The notes under the pieces: model-generated | The model's input: the letters and a program-made list of their open reading frames with translations, nothing else | Database searches by the model: none | Told to the model about the DNA's origin: nothing | From: Plazaster borealis | Lineage: Eukaryota; Echinodermata; Asteroidea; Forcipulatida; Labidiasteridae | NCBI GenBank assembly: GCA_021014325.1 | Contig: CM037469.1 | Coordinates: 16,480,201 to 16,544,200 of the forward strand | DNA length: 64,000 nt | Reading direction: 5' to 3' | Made by a program: the position numbers and the translations under genes | In this document: piece after piece, positions 1 through 15,000 of the stretch | Layout of the letters: the number at the start of each line of letters is the position of its first letter | Numbering within the stretch: position 1 is the stretch's first letter

Positions 1-26
1 TCTCTGGGCAGAAACCCACGCTCATG
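1..26 (-). CDS. Partial next exon at window edge
   Basis: A good acceptor (ACTTCTTGTCAG) on the minus strand at 27-28 is followed by bases that complete the codon left by the exon ending at 902 and then read MSVGFCPE before the window ends. Only 26 bases are visible, so this is a phase-based guess. Confidence 0.4.
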
Positions 27-3000
27 CTGACAAGAAGTTGAGTTGTTGTCTTTTCAATGCCAAACCTTAAATTGATTATAATAGAAAATTACTTGTGCTG
101 TAACTGAGCAAAATCTAAGCATTGAAGACCATCTTGTATTAATGCATAGCATCATACGCATTCTATGGACATGTACTTAGATCCACTACCAAATGATTGA
201 GTATAGGCCTACAGTTTAAATTCCTCATCAAACGTGTGCAACATTCCTTTTTCAGAAGACGGCCAAGAGCCGATTTCACAAAGCACTATAGGATTCATCT
301 TGTGATGAGTCAATATTACCATGATAGTGATTTGTATTGTGACATCAAATTTTCCGGTTAAAATTTGATTCACACTGAAAATCAATCGTAGCTCCTTGTG
401 AAATCGAGCTCAGAGCACATTGGTCGAAACATCGAGTAACCAATCCGCTCTTTTCAAAGCTATCGTTACTCAAAGAAGAGAATTTAGAGTAATCGCGACT
501 TTACTTCGACCACTACCACCGTGTATAACTTCAAAAGTGTACATTGCTGTTCTTACTAAAGCGAGATCATTAAAGTGATTGTATACGTTTGGTAATTGGA
601 ACCCACTGTTTGTTTCAATTATAATATAATTGAAGATTATATACCATGAAACTAACTCGTGAAAATTTCATTTCAAAAGGTGGTAGCGTTTTTGAGACAT
701 CTGGAGCGGTCATGTCAATGCAGGAGAAATAATCTGCAATTGGAATACACAATATGAGAAACGTTTCTGACAGAAACGCTTCTCAAATACATAATTTATT
801 TTATTTTATTTTATTTTATTTTATTTTTTTTTTTTTTTTGGGGGGGGGGGAAATGATATATTTTTCCATAACCACATTACTTCAAAGTTCAACAAACTTA
901 CCTAAGATGTAGTTTCATGTCATCAACAAAGGGTATGTCAAACGGTACTGGTACTTCCCATTGTTTACCTATGGGATCAATATTAACATCAAATTAAAGA
1001 CTGACCAGATTGTGTTTTGGTGGGATTTGATATCTCCGGGTTAGCAGTCACATTTGCAGAAAAAACATAAGCTTTACTTTACAAGCAAGCCTTAGTCTCT
1101 ACGACCTTCGTCTCTGTGAGCAACTTTCAAATCGTTGATCATAACAAACCGAGGCTAAAATGTCAAAGTTCACCAGCTAAAGGTCAATGTATTTTAATTA
1201 CTGCTTTTCCAGAAATTAAACTAAGCTTGTTTTGACGCCAAGTTCTAACAGAAATGAGTATGAAGTCTATCTAGAAAGTGTAGACCTTATGCACTGATGT
1301 CACAAAGCTGCCATCTTAGAGGTAAACCAACGATGCAACAATGGAAACGCATCGATTTGTAAGCGCGCAGCGCACAGGCTCGGCCAACAAACAACCTACT
1401 TTTGACCTCTTAGATAGGGCGCCCTACTCAAATGAAGTTAGGTGTATAAGGTGTATTACCCCTACTTACCCCACTCTGCCTCCAGTATATTAACAGTGTA
1501 GTTCCACGAGTTGACTCCAAGGATGAACTGAAACTCGCACGGATCAAGTCGCATGAATGCCTTGAAAGCCAGAGACACCATGAAGAGTTTAATGTTCATA
1601 CAGCATTCTACACCCAGGCAACTCTCATCAATCGTACAGTAGACATTCTTGGGTAGGGAGACCTGAAGCAGCGGACAACCTATGGCAGATTGAAAGGTGT
1701 TTTTGTATGAAAATACAAACTTAGGGTTTGTTTGAATATATGTATCTTAACCATTCATAAATATTAATCAGCTATTTTGTTTTCAAAAAAATTCCCTTCT
1801 CCACCGTTCAAATTATTTTAAAATCATTTAAACTTTGTATAAAAATCTCTCTAAAAACGTTTGTTTTCATTTTTCAGATTGTGATATACAATCTGGTGCA
1901 TATCAAGACATCAGTCATGAAGATACAAACGTTTAAATCTGAAAGAAAATGGAAAACGAGTGTTGGGGTGGAGCGACTGAGGTATATTATGCCTCAAGAT
2001 ATGTCCCTTTCCCAATCAGTAAACCTAAGTGTCATGATCGGCTTTGGCATCTATTAAATGTTTACGGGCATGAACATTTACGGTCGTCGGGTTGTTTGAA
2101 TCGCTTGAGGAGAATCTTCCTGTCTCCTTGTGAGCTCAAACCTCGCTGTTGAAGCTCAATCCTTAAAGCATCGTTGGTCATAGACTCGGGCAGAACACAC
2201 GGCTTGTTACTCACAAGTTTCTGATAATGGAAACAAAGGTTTTATTAGAAACAACTACAAAAGTGTGCACTTTGTTTTGGTAATTATGACATTCCATGCA
2301 GCGGTATTAACAGAGCATTGGCTTGACAACCAGAAACCTCAATTCCACTGATAAGTTTGAGTTATTATTAGAAAGAACATTTTCGTTTTGTTAGTCCCTC
2401 ATCGACCTTATTGTCATTTAAGGGTCAGATTCCCAGGATTTCAAGTCACGGGTGCGTAGTTAGAAAAGCAATATGACTGTTAAACGCGTTTATATTGTTT
2501 TCTCCAAATGACTGAAAAGAGGAAAACTGTAGCCGTGTCTGACGTCAGTGCAGGGGTTGAATATTATTAACACTTTTGTTTTTTTAAGATAATGTTATAT
2601 TTCATGTTTTTATTGTACTTTACTAAGGGTGGATTATAAGAATCAGAAGATCTCAAGCTCATTTTGTTTTCAGTAATAAACTTACGACTATTGTATTGAC
2701 AACTTTAAGTAGTTCGTCTGCTGTATCATTTAGTTGGAGCTTGCGGGCAAATGCTAGGATTGAGCTTATCTTCAGGTTCCGAAGAGTGAAGTTCTTGAAG
2801 GGTGACCCAGAGCCAAGTTTCGGTTGTGGGAGGCCGAGGGACTCCTGGGTTTCATCTCGACTACCTGACAGTAGTGAAAAATCAAATACAAAACCATGTG
2901 AGCTGCTAAAACGTCATTCGTTCTCCATTGCAAAAAAAAAGAGACATACATCGTAATTTGCGCAAATCTGAATGACGTCATTCATTCAAATTGTACTAAT

Positions 3001-6000
3001 CAAGTGAGAACATTATTCACAAGCAATTTAAGGGCAGAGGGCACAACCATTGGCAGCTGGGGTTGTTTTTCTCTTGCGGCTCTGCACTTGTCACTTCTTT
3101 AAACTAATATTAAAAAGATACAAAAACTATGTTTAATTGCAAGTTAAACTTTAATTCTCCACCAGCAGAGTGTGGGTTCGATTCCGATCTTGACACTTGT
3201 GCCCTCACACAAGAAACTTAACCATTATTGCTTCGTCTTTCCGTTGGTATCTTAAGCCGTAGGTCCCCTGTGCTGTGTAATGCATGGAAAAAGAACCGAA
3301 CTACACTTATCGCCAAGAGAAGGGATTTGCCCCGGTGTTTCTGGCAGTGGCAGCACCTTTAAAAATCTGTCTTACAAATAATGATAAGCGCTTTGAGACG
3401 CCTGCTGGATAAAGCGCGATATAATTGTTTTAATTATTATTTTGCTGATTGTATTATTTTTGCGAATGAATGATATGTCTTACTCTTTGTGACTGCCTGT
3501 CTCAGAGCTGATTGCCTCGGGGGTGGTTGCTTGGCTGTATCAGGGGTATTTGTTGCGGTGGATGGAGGTGTTGCACGCTCGGGCGTTGTGTCCGTCATTT
3601 CACCCTTCTTATTGTTGCGGCCAAGTAAAGATCCTTCCTTCACAGTTTCGCCCTGTATTTTTTTTTACGGAAAACAAAGTTGGTTTCATTATATTTACAG
3701 AAGTTACGGAGTTCGGCATTGTGAAACTGTTATGTTTGAGAGGGTAGGCCTGCGTTTTGTCTGGACAGATTTGAAATTGCAAAAGAAATTACGTTGCCAT
3801 TTGTTGGTGAAAACATCTCCTTTTTCGTGACATCGTAAATCGTAAAAGGGTAGAATTTATTTAATTCAGCTTATTCTTTTAGCCACCGTTACTTATAAGT
3901 TAGTTGTTCAAGCAAAGGCGCATCGTATTAACGGTGGTATCATGGTACAACGTGGTAGATCACCAACACTAATGAGCGAGGCGGAACCCTATCCCTAACC
4001 CTAACCCTAACCCTAACCCTAACCCTAACCCTAACCCTAACCCTAACCCTAACCTTAACCCTAACTCTCGCTTGTTAGTGTTGGTGATTTATCACGTGGT
4101 ACCATGATACCATCATGGGACGTTCATATACGGTGCGCCTTTGCTTGAAAGCCTTTATTTATAAGTGACGGTGGCTACGTGGATAGGGTGTTTAATGAGA
4201 TCCTTACCTTCCAAACTAGTTTGTAATCGTCACAGACTTGTATCCACTGCGGACGAACCAGAGGTCGTTTAGCCAGGTAGTTACTGGGATCAACGTATCC
4301 TTCTTCTGAAGCTAAGTCGGCATCAGTCGGGTCATCATTAAGGGCACTGTCTAGAATGGAGGCTAGACGGTCTGGTTTGGTTTTCTTCATTGATAGATGA
4401 ATGTAGTTAGGTGGTGCACAGGCTGTGGCACTCCCCACTCTGCCAATCTCGGTGCCAGCTATAACCTAATTTAGGGAAAACACCAAGGTATCAACAACAA
4501 GTCGTTCACCTGGACGTGTGTGACTCTTTGTTAAGGGGAAAAGGGACATACGGGTTTAGTTTGCCCTTAATCTTTACACATAAAAAATATGTTTTCCCTT
4601 CTTGCTGTTGCCAAATTTCCGTAATGTTTACCCGAATTCGGGAAGGGGGCAGTTGCACCTATACCTGCGCCTCGTGGATCCATATGTCTATGGTCGTACG
4701 ACCAAAAAATTAATAGATCATAATAAAGAGGTCATCATAGATTTAATATTATCCTCCCTTCAAACCTATCCGTGCATCAAACCCGTCAAAGTAAAACCTT
4801 AGCTCTCAATTTCATGTCATCTTTGCAGCACGCCGAGAATAACAAATGCTAGATATTCGACGAAGAACAAATAAACAAATAGCTTGATACTTACATTCGT
4901 CGATTGCGTTTCCGATAACGTGTGGTTGGGTGTAATGTTATCAATTAATATCTTAATGTTGCGCAATGAACCACCTCTTGCTTCAAGGACGACTTGGTTT
5001 GGCTTCCCAGGGCTTTTGAAGATCGAACCGGAAAAGGGCGCCACCAACTACAAACCACATAAAAAAGAGACGAAAATTTAACATTATCATATACAGGTTT
5101 TTTAATGATGAAATTTGAAATTTTGTTATGTTCATCTCACACATAGTTTGGAAGAGAATCATTGAGAAATCACACTGAAGAATTATAATTTCTGGCCACA
5201 CATTCTGCCTTGCATTCTGAGACCTTTATATCAAAACGTTTTCGTTTCAAATGAAACTCGTTTGTTTACAACAAGAGTAGAGTTGTCATTTACTTTGGGT
5301 GTGATCCCTGGCTACAGCAGTAACAGGTTGAATGGCTTCTGACAGGCACTCCAACAAAGATATTGACAAACTAGGGAGACCGCCAACCTCGGGCTAGATA
5401 TCTCATCAGTTAGCAGAGCGCCGGCACAACAATCCGGAGGTCATGGGTTCAAGTCCCGCTCTAGTCAGTTTTTCCTTGTTCAACAAAAATTTACTTTCCA
5501 GTTATAAATGAAATATTCTCAATGACCAACCTTTGCTCCTTGAAGAATCTCCAGATCCACACCCTGATCCTCGTAGTGCCCAGCGGAGTTAGTTGGATAG
5601 AACCCACCCGAGGCACACTCCCCGGTCCCCGGTGAACGATACTTCCTCGGAAACTGCTCATGGGCTTTCGGACCAAATAGCTTCATTACGAGAGATTGAG
5701 ACTTTTGGTATCTGAAGAGTCAAAATAGGTTAAATCTCGATGCAAAAATCAGTTGAATTTACTGTTTTACTGCCATGACCAAATCAAAGAAGTATGAACA
5801 TTTAAAAGACTACAAAGCCACTTCCCTTCTTGTTAAAACCATGTTTTTACTATAATTTCACCACTGTCATACAACATTATGGAAAATGTCTCTCATAATG
5901 GGTCACTACAAAGAAAGTGACTTACGATTCTCTTAGCGTTTGATAAGCTTCCTTGATTGCCTTGATGCTGTCGAAGACAAGGTCATAGATCTCAAAGAAT

Positions 6001-9000
6001 GGAGCCAAGAGATCCTTGATTGGTTCAATTGGTGCCATCAGATCCTCGAAGATTGACTCGATCTCTAGCTGCACTCGTTTCCTCAGGGTGTGCTGAGGAC
6101 ATGCAATCAAATCAATTCCGAAGATTACAACGAATATTTACTAAACGAAAACTTTTAAAATCTCAATTTTTTCCGTTGGAACGAGGCACACCAATGTTCT
6201 CCGCGTTATATTATTTGCAATTTATCTTACCGAGTCAAGGGCGCCCCCAGTAAGCTTCTTGATGGGATCGTTAGCCCTCTTAGCCTCATCAACCCACACG
6301 TTAAGATCTCTCCTGATGTTCTCACGGTGCCCGGTCAATTCTTCAATCATGTCGCCAATGACTTTGTGTAGATCAAACCAGTACGGTCTTTGACCTATTT
6401 TTAAATGGAAACGTCACAGCAACAAATCATACAAAAGGAAATACATGAATTTACGAACGCGACCAATACTCTCATCTTCTAGTGATCATTAACCCCTCCT
6501 TGACTTACCTTCCTTAAAGAAGTTTGCTTTCTCCACTTCTTTCTTAGCTTCAACTATTGCATCAACGGCTGTTTTGATACTGTTCAAAGAAATAACATTA
6601 AAATGTAGAAGATTGGCCAAACATCTTGCATTGCATCTATCCAAACCGAGACGAAAACAGAGAGTAGACAGGTGCCATGTCATTGTCCATTGACATGTGA
6701 AATAATTTGTTCACATGGGAAACTGACAGGGGTATAAACTTATGATGCTCTTTAACTAAATCGTTGCGGTACCAATTGCTTATGTCAATAAATTTGTCTT
6801 GCCTCTTGCTAACAAGCTAGTGGTATCATCTGCCCTATAATGGCAAAGGTCTTGGGTTCAAACTCTAACCAAGTATGCCTCTGGATTTTATAAGTGTAGG
6901 CCTATGGGTAAAACACAGATCTATGTTTCGAAACTCGCTACGTGGTAAGGTTATTTGTCAAGAAGAGAGGGCTGTGAATCAACATTTGTTTGCCTCAAAT
7001 GATGTTTCTGATCATATTATTTTATTTTATCCGAGTACTGTTTTATTTTTTTATTTTTTTTTATTTTTTTTTTTTTTTTTTTGGGGGGGGAGTTGATCCG
7101 TTGAATCTGTTGACTTTCAAAACTCACTTGATAATTCCCTTGAAGATGTCTCCAATAGCCTTCAGTGGTGACTTGAGTAAATCTCCGATGATATCAGATA
7201 TACTCGTGATAGACATCATAATTTGTTCGGCTGCCCAGGGTAAGGTCACAGTAATAGCCTCATTGACAGCCTAATGACAAAAAGAAAGAACAATTTTCAG
7301 AAACAATCAACATATGTTTTCCTCAACAAAAATATTCTGAATTATTCTGAATTGTTTCAACTACATGGTTGTAAAATTCGTCGGAAGTTACGTTGGGAAA
7401 GGAAGACATATAGTCATGTCATAATGTGATTACCTTCTTCGAAAATAACCTCTACGGCACAAACTCTTGGTGGCGCACTTATAATGTTAATCGACGTAGA
7501 AAGTGAGACGAAGTTGAATATGTAGGGACTTAACAATAATAATACCATAAAAACAGCATTTATATAGCGCATTATTGATCACAGATCCCTCGATGCGCTA
7601 TACAATTAAAGTGTTTTTTTCAATGTTTTAAATTATTTGTTATATAATGCAGTTTCACTGACAAGGTACATCTGTACACATCACGAATTACAACTAACAC
7701 TACTTAACCTTAGAACCCCTTCGTAGACAAAACCTTTAAGATCAGCAGCAGTTACAAAACGAGGAAAATCAGCTAACATCAATAAATGAAAAACTTAATC
7801 CCCTCAGCAGACACAAAAATGCTTAACACCTTAAAATAATATTCAAAATGAACAATTACAGGCGTATAGGCAATTCTTGTATAGGCAATTCTTGTATAGC
7901 ACGAACACCTAAAAAAAACACAGAACAAAAACAATGAGGTGTTGGTGCTTGTGTTGCACGAACACCTAATAAATTGGCTTAACTTACCTGGTAGAACTCC
8001 ATGACATCTGTCTTTATATCACTGAATAGTTGAGCTGCTTTGTTAACCACCATGATCACGCCACGGATAGAGGGCGGGAGTTGATCTGGATCAAACTGCG
8101 AGAGTCTAGCAACGGCATTGGCCGACACCGATCGCATAGTCTGGATATTACAAAAAATAATTAAATTGAAATCAATTCTGTGAACAGAGGCACGGTGTTT
8201 ATAAAACAAAACTAGATGATTGTTTGAGTAATTCATGATGCTATCTGTATATATACTTCAAAGAAAACGGGCAAAGCTTGAATTTTAAACTGAATGTAAA
8301 ATTAGATTATTGTATATAGTATTTGAAAATCAGTCCGTTCCTAATTATGTTTTCAAGAGAAAAAGAAGGAACGTTACTGATCAATATTGTTTGCTATACT
8401 TAAAAAAACATCTTTATCTGTTTCATTTTTGTTCCGCTGGTCACCCAAAATGTAAATAAAAAGCTTTCCCGGAGTGTAACTTAAAAGTAGGGGAGTATAC
8501 CCAGAAATTACACAAATGCGGGAAGGTTCCACTAGTTACTGGCTCCCAGTAAGCCGAAAAGATTGCTTGAAAAGGAGGGAATGTTGGAAATTACACAACC
8601 TAGCACAGACTCTCAGCAAAACATGCTACAAAGAACATGGCTCCACCTGTCAGACGGTTCAAATCTGGATAGGCCTGTATGTTTGTACTATTTTGTGCGC
8701 GAAGTATATGAGTGACAAATGTTTTCAGCCCTTACCAAAAATCCCCCCATAACAACATAAAATAAAAATCCTCTGATGGGTGTTGCACATTGGAGAAAAC
8801 AGTAAATTAAATAACATTTGCCATGACTTAAGGTTTAATTCAATCATGACCAACAAAATTGATTGTGCTATCCGTTGTGAAAAGACGAAAACTACTTTCT
8901 CCATCAATTAATTTATATTGCTGTATAAGCTAAAAAGGAAGTGGTTAACGTCCGAACTTTAAACTGAAGTAAATTATAAATTGAATAGTGCTCAAAAGTC

Positions 9001-12000
9001 AGTCTGTTCCTAATAACGGTTTTTTTTTTTTTTTTTCAAGAAAAAAATAAGGAACGTTACTGGCGAATAATGTATTCTTTAATAATATTAAAAACTTCCT
9101 CATCAGTTTCAATTTACCTCCGCGGGTTATCACGAATGCATACAAAGTTTTTTTTCCGGGAAGAACATAATTATTTGTGCTATCCCTTTAAAGGCACTGA
9201 ACACGTGTGGAAATTTGGTGTATCCCAACATATGCATAAAATAACAAGCCTGTGAAAATTTGGGCTCAATTGGTCATCGAGGTTGCAAGAAAATGATGAG
9301 AGAAAAAACACCCTTGTTGTACAATTGTGTGCTTTCAGATAGGAATAAAAAGTTCTTGCAAGAAGTTTTTATTAATTTAGTGAGAAATTACCTCTTTCTC
9401 AAAAACTACGTTACTTACAGAGGGAGTCGTTTCCTACAATGTTTTATACTATCAACAAGTAAGTTTTTATGCCAATATTTGTTTTGAGTCATTACTAAAC
9501 GTGTACGATACCTTTAACTGAAAAGCTGACACCTTCCTTCTTCAGTAATTTACTCTAGACAAAACTTACACTGATACGGCTCGGGATATTTTCAAGTTCC
9601 TCGACGAAGTTATCGAATAGTTTGTTAATGCTGGTATCTCCGTTGAAGAGGTCGACAACAATGTCGACCGCACTCACAATGTTTCCAACCACTCGCTTGA
9701 TGATTAAATCGTAGGCTTTCGCCAGGTCATTAATGCGTTCAACCCCAAACTCCTGATTGGAAAAATTGTAAACACAATTGATGGAGCGATTTTACAGGTA
9801 TAACCATAAAATATGACGGATTTGTAACCTTTTACATTTTCGCTAATTACTGAGGCTCTATCTCAATGGATTTGTCATACATCTTAGAAAAATTGCGGGG
9901 TGTTTTTGTGGGGGTTTTGGGGGTTTTATTTTTATTTATTTTTTATTTTTTTTTTGGGGGGGGGGGTGTTTTGGGGTGTTTTGGTTGTTTTGGGGTTGTT
10001 GTTGTTTTTGTTTTGTTTTGGGTGGGTAGAGCAATCCAAGGTTTCCATGTGGTTGAGAATAATTGAATCATAATCTCTGCGTTACTCAATTGATTTTAAC
10101 GACAGATGCAGCTGGTCTAAAAGAAAATACGATCGCTGAACTTAAATTGAAAAGGGAACAGTGCACAGCAGTAGGCCCACACTTTTTCGATAACTTTTCA
10201 CCGTAAAATCTGAAACCTCTTTTTAGAAACTTCCGCATGACATCACCAGAGGAAAACTGTACACATACCAATGGCTGTTTCGATGAGTAAATTTTTTAAA
10301 CCCATAGCACAGAGAGCAAAATTTAATTTTATTTACATATGTAACTTTTTTTACATATGTAACTGATTTACTTTCTTTGGTTTAAAACCCTTTTTTTTAT
10401 TACCATAGGCGACTTCAGTTGACTGCACTCATACCCTCTTCCTTACCATTGGCGACCAAGCTTACACACAAAAAGCAGGCCTGAGCACGAAAGCCATATG
10501 TAATAAAGCTGTAGTTTTGTCCATGTCCACCCTCCATACCCAAGCTTACCATCATTGGAAAGAGAAAGATCGAATTTTTCCAATGATGGCAAAATAAAAC
10601 AAGCTTGCTGTTATGCAATCTCTTCAAATTGGAGCTGAAAGATCCAAAAAAGCCTAACACATACGGAGCGCCATATGGTTGTGTACAATAAAGTGTTTGA
10701 GATTACAGATCACGCTGAGGAAAGAAAGACAACGAATTTTGACATTTATTGACCGATCTCAGTGATTAAAATAAACCTGAAACCTGAACATATATTCGAA
10801 CGGTTTCAAAGCTTAGATTTACCTGAAATATATTGTAATTGTACTCATTGTGTCCGTTAAAACAGAAGCGTGCTCTTGCGATATCCAGTTTCTTTCCGAC
10901 GAGTCCAACAAGAACCGTTGCATGAGCCTCATCCAGAATGTCTAAACGAAGATGGCCGCTGAGGGGAGCTGGAGAAATATCAAAAATAAGTCAAAAACAT
11001 TGCGATTTTGTAAACGTGTATGCTTGACCAAACCTACAAATACCTCGATTATAGCACCCAAAAAGGTGGCCCTAGTAAAAAAAAAATTAATTTCATGTTA
11101 TTTACTATGTCAAAATTTCTTATTAGTGTTTAAGCATTTGAACCAAATACATGAAAGGCATGGGAAAAGTACCGTTTATTACAAAAAAAAGTGCCCCCAA
11201 AACTTCAAAGAATGCCCTCTTAAATAGCAAATCTTATCAATTCCTTGTCTTAATGTAGAACTTGGTAAATTGGACAATCAAGCTGTGGAAATTTTCATAA
11301 AATTCAGAGGAGAACTTTGAAATATACGAAGGGAAGCACTTCGTGGCTCCTGGTCTCAGTTCTGCTAGAAATTATCATCAAAGTTCTCTATTTAGAACTG
11401 AAAAATAGCCTTAAAAATATCATACTACCCGGGTTGATTCTCTGACTTAAAGGTATCGTACACTTTTGGTAATAACTTAAAACAAATAATAATTAGCATA
11501 AAAACTTACTTGGTAACAAGCAACGGAGAGCTGTTGATAGTATAAAACACTGTAGGAAACGACTCCCTCTGAAGTAACGTAGTTTTTGAGAAAGTGGTAA
11601 TTTCTCACTAAAATAATAAAAACTTCTTGCAAGAAGTTGTTATTCCTATCTGAAAGCACACAAATTTGTACAACAAGGGTGTTTTTTCTTTCATCATTTT
11701 CTTGCAACTTCGATGACCAATTGAGCCCAAATTTCCACAGGCTTGTTATTTTATGCATATGTTGGGATACACCAGGTGAGAATACTGGTCTTTGACAATT
11801 ACCAAACGTGTACAGTGCCTTTAAAAACAATTCCAGCAATGATGAGAGATCCCACGGGAATTGTGAACAACTCTCCCAACCTGGGCTAATAGACACTCTT
11901 GGCTGAAATCAATTGGGTCTTCCTTCGGCATGCTTCGACAGATGGCTTCCAGGTGGCTTGACGGATAGGAATTTGTTTTATTGAGTCCGAATGTTCTTAT

Positions 12001-15000
12001 GTGGTGGTTAAAATGTGATGGTAAAGATCGTTTGAAAGGGAATGTGTAAAAAGACCGCGAATATTATACACGCTATTAAAAAATACTTTTGGAAACAGTA
12101 GAACGGTGTAAGCGTGTACGTATGATGACGTCCTATTAGTTTACTTGTTTTATGCAGGGACTTAATTATTTTTGGCCTCACCTGTTTTGATGTTGAGCTC
12201 ATTTCTGATAGTTATACCAAACTCTGCGCCGGTCTTTGGGCTCCCAATGAACTTCTTCCACTGGACAGCAGGGCTGGCCAACTTCAACTCAATTCCCTCC
12301 CAGAATCCTACGTCTGGATGGGGAACTCGCTCCCTCCGTTGAAATTGAATCTGATGAGTTGGAGTCCATGTATCTATGAAAGGATACAGGATACAAACAA
12401 TCTACATTAAGGAGTGACTTCAGCGTCAAATTCAGTTTTGTGATCCACTCATTTACCAATAGATAGAGTCCTTATTTACAAGTCTCTAACCTCTTATTAA
12501 AACTGTTTTTAATGCCACTGTGTTTGATACCCTTCAAGTGCAATTTATGTCAAAATCAAAAAACGTTCGATGACGTCACATTTCAAATTGGTCTGTACAT
12601 TTTTCTCGGATAATTTTCAGTACGTTCCTGAACTTTGATGATATTCAATCAAACTAGCATTGATTTCGGCCTTTTTGATGGCGAAATAATTATTCTTTGG
12701 AATGTGCAAACCTTTTTCGTTTTGCTGTGCGATGACGCCATGTTTCAAATTTTGCTCTGAAAGAGTATCAATTAAAATTGCATTTTAAACCAATTTAACG
12801 TAAGGTTAGAGACTTGTATTCTTTCCTCGTTTGACCTCGGGGACCCTCTTTTTTTACGATTTTCGGAAAGATATTGTTTTTAGCAGGAACAGCTAAAACA
12901 ATGATTTTAACAAACTAGCAGGACAAGCCACTGTGATACGGATAGGTAAAATGTGGATTGATAGACATCCGGTGCAGTTCTGATCAAACATCAATATTTT
13001 GGGGCCAAAGTTTTAAAAAAAGTTTGATAATTGTTGAACCACTTACTTCATAATAAATGGCGTTAGAACATCCCAATCAGAACTACCGTCCCTTCCACGA
13101 AATGTGTAAAACAACTTCCATTGGATTTGCATTGAAGCATTTAATTTTGAGCCTTCTTGTGCACTGGTGAATTTATACTTCAGAAAACCCTTCACATGTT
13201 ACTGTGAGCAAACACAGAGCGTTTCTATGAAATTAACTTAAGATCTTGTTTTCCAGTTAGTGTTGGTTTGTTTTAACTCACGAAGTAAAAATTACGTACT
13301 CTTCTGGATTTATAAATTTTGAGGCATTTATATAGACACCGTTTGGATGATCTTTGTAAAGCAATGATGCCTCGTATCGAACATGCTCGTCCTCATCTTC
13401 ATCAAGGGTCGACTTGAGGAGGATACCTGCCGCCTGCAAAAGATTTCAACAAAACACCATCGTGTTGAAAATGATGACTGTTCATGATGTGTTTAATTTT
13501 AAGAATGAAATTTTGAGTTCGAATTTGAGACACATTGTGTCTTGCTAGGCGTGTCATGACCAGGGCTAGTTTGGCTTTCTACCTTGTCGTGGTGGTAGTC
13601 TCGCATAGAGTGTAAACCAGCTCTTTTCAGCAGAGGATGGGTGGTGGTCGAGTTGGTATAACTATGGATGTGAGGAAAGGAACGATGGAGGGCGGCATTG
13701 CCGAGAGCTTCGATACACGCTACCGTGTTATGGTGGAATTCATCTCGTTCATTTTCCGAGAGAGTTGTAACAGTATTACTGTAGCCCCAAGGATCTGGTG
13801 ATTCAAAGAAGGTGCAATTACTATTAAAACTGACATCGTAATTAATTTGCAGTGCTTTAGTGTGGAGAGAGAATTCAAATTAAAGTGTGGTAATATGCGT
13901 TTTAATCTCGCAATTTGTTTTTTACCGTGAACACCAAGTTTGTCCTCAATCTTCATAACTATCGCCTCAGCCTGGGATTTGTATTCAGCTTTCCACAGAT
14001 TACCAGCTAAGGCGCCGAGTACCATCACAGCAACTCTCTGTATCTCGGTGTCACGTAGTGGCTCTGAAACGAATTAAAATAAAGTTTATAGTCTGAGATG
14101 CTTTTATTTCTGAGCAGTTCTTAAGTCTAAACTCTGACTTGTTTTTTTCAAAGGAGCAAGACCTTTTAAAGTTTGTACTTCCGGCTATAACGATTGCACA
14201 TTAAATGTACAGTTATATATTGTTTTTTGTCAACGTAATGCTGATTTATAGGCAAAACTATAACGACGGATACAACAAAAGTCACCTGTTAGAGTGTCTA
14301 CTTGTAGAGAAAACAGCAAACAACATTATTTTCACAAGAACAAGCGAGGTGACAGCGAGTATCCCACGCAGGGCACTTCTGGCTCAGAGTGAGCCTGAGT
14401 CAGTTATAGTCCTTTTTAAAGTTTGTGTTTGTTGTATGTATATTGTGTCATAATGAAATGTTATTGTTTATTACTATACATTGTTATCCGTCCACTTTTG
14501 GCGCTTGTGCTGTGGATGCTTTATGAAATAAATACATAAATAAATACATAAACTGCATCTATGGAGGGAGTGCGGTCGCGGTAGTAAGTGTTGATGTAAA
14601 TGCATGAATGTACAAGAATGGCTCACCTGGAAAACGTTGAGGGTTGAAAACAATTTCCTCCAAAGTTTCTAAATAATGCTGTGGACAAAAATATAATATA
14701 TTTTAAGGGTAAAGCGGAATCTCATATTTTGTGAATAGAACAATTTAGTTGTAATGGACCAACCTCGTTGTATAATTGTTTCTAATTTCTCTGTTTTTTG
14801 TTATGAGGACATCATGCAGATATGTTTTGAGCTGACGTTCTGTATACTTTAAGAAGAAAGATTTTTCCATTAGGTGTTTTTTGGCCATTGCTCCAAAAGA
14901 GACACAGGTCACCTTGATAACAGACTATCAAATGAAGCGTGCTATACCTTTGATATAGCTCGAGTGAAGCCAGCAGAAGCAATGAGTAGTCTCTCGACAA

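Noticed and set aside
1949..2152. Plus-strand 67-residue frame
   Set aside because: Overlaps the SAP exon in antisense and has no motif.
3986..4066. A chromosome end or true telomere
   Set aside because: Coding exons lie on both sides and the tract sits in an inverted-repeat element.
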